NCBI GenBank assembly: GCA_002418835.1 | Contig: DIEX01000026.1 | Span: 1-64,000 of the forward strand | DNA from: Spirochaetia bacterium UBA5763 | GTDB lineage: Bacteria; Spirochaetota; UBA4802; UBA5550 | DNA: 64,000 bases | Direction of reading: 5' to 3' | Part shown: in pieces, positions 60,556 to 64,000 of the stretch | How positions within the stretch are numbered: position 1 is the first letter of the stretch | Layout: every line of letters begins with the position of its first letter | Position numbers and translations under genes: made by a program | Notes under the pieces: generated by a model | Seen by the model: only the letters and a program-made list of their open reading frames with translations | Told to the model about the DNA's origin: nothing | Databases searched by the model: none

Positions 60556-61562
60556 AAAAAATTTCACCATTCCTGATTATAATACTTCTGCTCATAGCAG
60601 GCATTCTGTTCGCGCTTACATCGGGACAGTATCATATCAGCCTTAACACACTGCGGGATCTTCTGGTTCTGAAACTTTACGGGGGGACTCCGGGGGACGG
60701 GCTTGCAACACAGGCAATGGTGCTATGGTCAGTGAGACTTCCAAGGATCCTCATGGCAATACTGGCAGGTTCAGCTCTCTCTGTGAGCGGTGTTGTTTTT
60801 CAGGGTATTATGAGAAATCCCCTTGTGGCCCCTTCATTTCTCGGAGTCACGCACGGAGCCGTATTCGGCGCTTCAATGGCCATAATTTTTTTCAGCACCG
60901 CTGCTCTCTCAGTCGAAGTATCAGCTTTTATTTGGGCAATTGCCGCAGTAACCATTGTTTATCTCATAGGAGGGCGGGGGATAAATACACTGACAACTCT
61001 TGTTATTGCAGGAGTAATAGTCTCCACATTCTTCCAGGCTGCAGGGTCTCTTCTGAAATACATAGCTGATCCTTATGAGCAGCTCCCCACTATTGTTTTC
61101 TGGATGATGGGTGGAATGAACAATATAATCTGGACCCATGTAATACGCGCATCTGTCATAATATCAGCAGGAGTAGCTGTGATCTATATTCTCAGGTGGA
61201 AGCTTAACCTCATGGCCTTAGGAGATGAAGAGGCACTATCGATGGGGGTTAATGTTAAATTCCTCCGCGCGATCTTAATGATCTTTGCCACACTCCTTGC
61301 TGCTGCAAGCAGTTCATCATGCGGTATAATCATGTGGGTTGACCTTATTGTTGCCCATATATCACGCGCCATTGTGGGTGCGGACCATAAAAGACTTATC
61401 CCCTTTTCAGCTCTTCTTGGAGGGTTTTTCCTCCTTATGACAGATACCATTGTCCGGAGCATACCGGGGGGAGAAATACCTATCAGCATTATTACTTCAT
61501 TTATCGGAGCGCCCCTTCTGGGCTATCTCCTTTTGAAACAGAAAAAACAGTGGAAAGAGTGA
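60552..61562 (+). CDS. ABC importer permease (FecCD family)
   Basis: This is a 336-residue membrane protein with about ten helices, the usual size for FecCD/BtuC permeases. Family features are VRLPRILMAILAGSALSVSGVVFQGIMRNPLVAPSFLG near the N-terminus and VDLIVAHISRAIVGADHKRLIPFSALLGGFFLLMTDTI near the C-terminus, the latter containing the coupling helix to the ATPase. It begins within the ATPase stop codon (ATGA), so it is translationally coupled. It would act as a homodimer because only one permease gene is present. Confidence 0.93.
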   Translation: MKKISPFLIIILLLIAGILFALTSGQYHISLNTLRDLLVLKLYGGTPGDGLATQAMVLWSVRLPRILMAILAGSALSVSGVVFQGIMRNPLVAPSFLGVTHGAVFGASMAIIFFSTAALSVEVSAFIWAIAAVTIVYLIGGRGINTLTTLVIAGVIVSTFFQAAGSLLKYIADPYEQLPTIVFWMMGGMNNIIWTHVIRASVIISAGVAVIYILRWKLNLMALGDEEALSMGVNVKFLRAILMIFATLLAAASSSSCGIIMWVDLIVAHISRAIVGADHKRLIPFSALLGGFFLLMTDTIVRSIPGGEIPISIITSFIGAPLLGYLLLKQKKQWKE

Positions 61563-61566
61563 AACC

Positions 61567-62649
61567 ATGAAAAGAAAATTATTCCTTTATCCCCTTTTAA
61601 TAATCATCTCAGCAGTTACAGTTTTTTTTATTTTCCGCGGCAGGGGATCAGAAAACAGAATACCGGAAAAGGGTAATTACAGAACGATCACTGACATGGA
61701 TGACAGGGAAATACAAATTCCTGCAAACCCTGAACGGATAGCGTGCATGCATGGCGTTTCGTCAGAGAGAATAATTGTCCTTGGTGAGGGGGGGAGGCTT
61801 GTTCTCTCAATGAAAGCCTCGCCATGGATGTTAAAGCTTTATCCTGAAATTGAAAAGTCACAGGCCATAGCTGCTCCATTTACAGGTGATGTTGAAAGGA
61901 TGCTGAACCTTAAAGTAGACCTTGTGCTCTACTCCCCCTACCCCGGTGAAGCTGAAAAATACAGGGCTGCCGGTATAAAAACCGCCTGCGGATTCTCCCC
62001 GCAGAAAAGGCCGAGAAATTTCGAAGATTATGCTGAAAATTTCAAGAGACAGTTTCTTTTTTTCGGAGAGCTTCTCTCCCCTGCTGCAAAAGAAAGGGCT
62101 CTCAGGTACTGCAGGTACTTTGATGAAAAAGTGGCACAGATAAGAAAAATAACCTCCTCCATCGATAAAGATAAACGCCCGGCAGTTTACTTTGGAGGGA
62201 GATCGGGAAATCCTTTATTGAGCCAGGGGAGAGCAAGTGTTATGCACTGGAATACGGAGGTTTCGGGGGGAAACTTTCTTCCACAGTCAATGGACAATAA
62301 TTTCGTCGAAGTGAACATGGAACAGGTCTATGCCTGGGACCCGGAGATCATTATCCTGAGCGGCTGGTGTAAATCTACGGACATTGTTATAAATAACCCG
62401 AACTGGAGATCTCTCAGGGCTGTGCGGAGCGGGAAAGTCTATCTTATGCCAGAGGGTGTCTTCACCTGGGACCATGCCAGCGGTGAAAGCGTGATTCTTA
62501 TGCTCTACATGGCAAAGATATTCCATCCCGATCTTTTCAGGGATCTGGATATGATTAAAGAGATGAGGTTTTTCTATTCTGAAATATACGGCAGGAAAAT
62601 AACCGATGCTGATGCCGGGAGAATCCTGAATCACCTCACTCCAATCTGA
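61567..62649 (+). CDS. ABC importer substrate-binding protein
   Basis: This 360-residue protein is of the FepB/BtuF periplasmic binding type, with DDREIQIPANPERIACMHG as the entry strand, NLKVDLVLYSP, and a long linker helix near 145-185. It has an N-terminal hydrophobic helix (about 6-23) but no lipobox cysteine, so it may remain anchored in the membrane by that helix. Unusually many aromatic residues and a W-C pair (ILSGWCKSTD) may line the pocket. It follows the permease after 4 bases and completes the importer. Confidence 0.9.
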   Translation: MKRKLFLYPLLIIISAVTVFFIFRGRGSENRIPEKGNYRTITDMDDREIQIPANPERIACMHGVSSERIIVLGEGGRLVLSMKASPWMLKLYPEIEKSQAIAAPFTGDVERMLNLKVDLVLYSPYPGEAEKYRAAGIKTACGFSPQKRPRNFEDYAENFKRQFLFFGELLSPAAKERALRYCRYFDEKVAQIRKITSSIDKDKRPAVYFGGRSGNPLLSQGRASVMHWNTEVSGGNFLPQSMDNNFVEVNMEQVYAWDPEIIILSGWCKSTDIVINNPNWRSLRAVRSGKVYLMPEGVFTWDHASGESVILMLYMAKIFHPDLFRDLDMIKEMRFFYSEIYGRKITDADAGRILNHLTPI

Positions 62650-62674
62650 CAGAAAACTTTCTGAGGTATAAAAA

Positions 62675-63643
62675 ATGCAGTGCAATTATTGTGAACGAAG
62701 ATGTGAAATTCCCGAAGGGAAAACCGGTGTCTGCCGCATGTACACTTTTTCCGGAGGGAATATTATTGAACGCTTCCCTCACAGATGGAGCGCATGCAGT
62801 ACCTCTGTAATTGAATCCATGCCATTCTATCATGTTTATCCCGGTAGCCGGTGTCTCACAATAGGCACAGCAAGCTGCAATTTCCGCTGCAGCTACTGTT
62901 CCAATGCCCATATTGCAAAAGAGGACCCGGAGCTTCAGCAGGAGAAAATGTTTAACATCCCCCCTGTTGAACTTGTTGCCATGGCAAAGAGAATGAACTG
63001 CCGGAGTATAATTTTTAATGTCAATGAACCGGCTGTATCAATCCCTTCACTTATAGAAACCTCACGTGAAGCTGAAAAAGCAGGCATAATGATGGGCTGC
63101 CTGACAAACGGTTACATGACAGAAGAATCAGCAGATATACTGGCCTCAATTTTTTCTTTTTTTAATGTCAGTCTTAAAGGACTATCTGATAATTTTAATA
63201 AAACCTTTATTGGAATCGGATCTTCTGAGCCTGTGCTGAGAAATATCAAACGGCTTGCCACGGACCGTTATGTCGAGATAACGACTCCTGTTATACAGGG
63301 GGAGAATGATAACGAACTGAACTCCATGGCTGAATTTATTGCAGGTATCAACCCATCCATACCCTGGCATGTATTCAGACTCCTCCCTGAGGATGAAATG
63401 AAAGATAAAGAGTATCCGGATATTAGCTTCATCAATAACGCATTGACAGAGGCAAGGAAAAAACTCCCTTATATCTATTTTCATAATTTTGTCGGTTCAG
63501 ACTGGGTAAACACAATATGCCCCTCATGCGGCAGCGTTGTCATTGAACGGTTCAGCCTCGGATGCGGAGGGGACAAGCTTAAAACAGATCACACAACAGA
63601 GGGTTGTTGCAAATCATGCGGCAGAGAAATACATTTACTATAG
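62675..63643 (+). CDS. Radical SAM protein (AmrS/PflA-like) with zinc ribbon
   Basis: This is a 322-residue enzyme. The radical SAM cluster motif is C-x3-C-x2-C in ASCNFRCSYCSN (about 68-76). A cysteine-rich N-terminus (CNYCERRCEIPEGKTGVCRMY) matches the AmrS-type group (AmmeMemoRadiSam), and the C-terminus has a second metal site (CPSCGS...CCKSCG, about 284-317). The other AmmeMemoRadiSam genes are not next to it. In this operon it may modify the imported metal ligand or activate a partner enzyme by glycyl-radical or methyl chemistry. Substrate unknown. Start after GAGGT. Confidence 0.87.
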   Translation: MQCNYCERRCEIPEGKTGVCRMYTFSGGNIIERFPHRWSACSTSVIESMPFYHVYPGSRCLTIGTASCNFRCSYCSNAHIAKEDPELQQEKMFNIPPVELVAMAKRMNCRSIIFNVNEPAVSIPSLIETSREAEKAGIMMGCLTNGYMTEESADILASIFSFFNVSLKGLSDNFNKTFIGIGSSEPVLRNIKRLATDRYVEITTPVIQGENDNELNSMAEFIAGINPSIPWHVFRLLPEDEMKDKEYPDISFINNALTEARKKLPYIYFHNFVGSDWVNTICPSCGSVVIERFSLGCGGDKLKTDHTTEGCCKSCGREIHLL

Positions 63644-63666
63644 CGGTTTACGAAATAATTAGGCCC

Positions 63667-63737
63667 TGTCATTAAGATTCCGGTATTTGTCTGCGACAAA
63701 ACCGGAATGACAAATTGAGTACTAATTCAATCGTAAC
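63667..63737. repeat. Dispersed repeat after the radical SAM gene
   Basis: An outer stem TGTC/GACA encloses ATTCCGGT/ACCGGAAT and TTTGTC-tgc-GACAAA with one bulged base (63667-63712), then the tail CTAATTCAATCGTAAC (63722-63737). The tail is identical to 44474-44489. The hairpin could also end the radical SAM transcript but lacks a T-run. It belongs to the same repeat family as the elements at 31266 and 44381. Confidence 0.7.
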
Positions 63738-63784
63738 CATCAATAAAAAGAAGCCTAAAATAACACAACAGCAGGAGAGCCTTC

Positions 63785-64000
63785 ATGAGTACTGCAATTA
63801 TTGATGCCCGCGGGTGGCAGAGCAGTTTTGACCTGAAAACCGGAGAGAAAGTACAGCCGGAAAGCGATGCACAGAGGATTGTGAAAGAAGTGCTTCAGAA
63901 ACACCCGTACCCGGGCGACATGGACAAGGCGAGCAATCGCTGGGTCAGTGATACAGCTCTTGAACTTATTGAAAACTACACACCTCGCTTTGTCTTTCTT
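63785..64000 (+). CDS. 5' part of an unidentified gene (partial)
   Basis: An ATG at 63785, with AGGAGA 9 bases before it, opens a frame that stays open to the window end (72 codons). It begins MSTAIIDARGWQSSFDLKTG and continues with VKEVLQKHPYPGD, SNRWVSDTALELIEN and YTPRFVFL. No signal peptide is present. The product is not recognised from this part. It starts after the repeat, so it may be a separate transcript from the radical SAM operon. Confidence 0.75.
   Translation, partial: MSTAIIDARGWQSSFDLKTGEKVQPESDAQRIVKEVLQKHPYPGDMDKASNRWVSDTALELIENYTPRFVFL

Overview
The window comes from an anaerobic, diderm (Gram-negative type), motile, moderately AT-rich bacterium. Diderm character is shown by two TonB-dependent receptors, an ExbB/ExbD/TonB set, an MCE/MlaD protein and a very large outer-membrane protein. 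Anaerobic life is suggested by an oxygen-sensitive type of 2-hydroxyacyl-CoA dehydratase and by a radical SAM enzyme. Two chemoreceptors imply chemotaxis. The envelope lipoproteins, the ATPase-HDOD fusion and the ispE/tRNA-Gln/prs/rplY/pth order fit a spirochaete or a deltaproteobacterium-like lineage; the sequence alone does not settle which.

Region 1 (1-12.3 kb) is a catabolic island. An activase, a YkvI-type membrane protein, both dehydratase subunits and two tandem CoA-transferases are followed by a strong hairpin, a Cache-domain chemoreceptor, a PAS sigma-54 activator and a hotdog thioesterase. The operon starts from a near-consensus sigma-54 promoter (881-896). A second sigma-54 promoter of the same form (130-145, minus strand) drives a gene of which only the first 12 codons are visible (1-38). 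Palindromic GATGCAT sites lie between the two. The local activator is the obvious candidate regulator of both directions.

Region 2 (12.3-28.6 kb) has a broken antitoxin/PIN-toxin remnant, lexA, a secreted protein, a second chemoreceptor and a YitT protein. These are followed by the nickel-pincer cofactor operon larE-larB-larC behind a perfect 13+13 bp palindrome, an ATPase-HDOD protein, and a run of envelope genes (MBL hydrolase, secreted unknown, lytic transglycosylase, FecR, HEAT lipoprotein).

Region 3 (28.7-34.2 kb) is housekeeping: a CDP-alcohol phosphotransferase, then on the minus strand ispE, tRNA-Gln, a GlmU-type uridylyltransferase domain, prs, rplY and a pth homologue. Two oddities stand out. 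The uridylyltransferase appears to start at AUU, and the Pth homologue has lost three of its catalytic residues.

Region 4 (34.3-46.9 kb) holds a membrane PP2C phosphatase, a DHH phosphoesterase, an 1882-residue SprA-like outer-membrane protein, an M23 peptidase, dispersed repeats, radA and an MlaD protein.

Region 5 (46.9-63.7 kb) looks like an uptake system. On the minus strand two paralogous TonB-dependent receptors precede a periplasmic protein, a CcsA-like and ResB-like membrane pair, ExbB, two ExbDs and TonB. Divergently there are DUF364, FmdE-like, methyltransferase, FecCD-type ABC importer and radical SAM genes. The divergent intergenic region carries two copies of TATGTC-N6-AACATA. 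The cargo is probably a metal or metal complex, and this is the best candidate here for an undescribed system.
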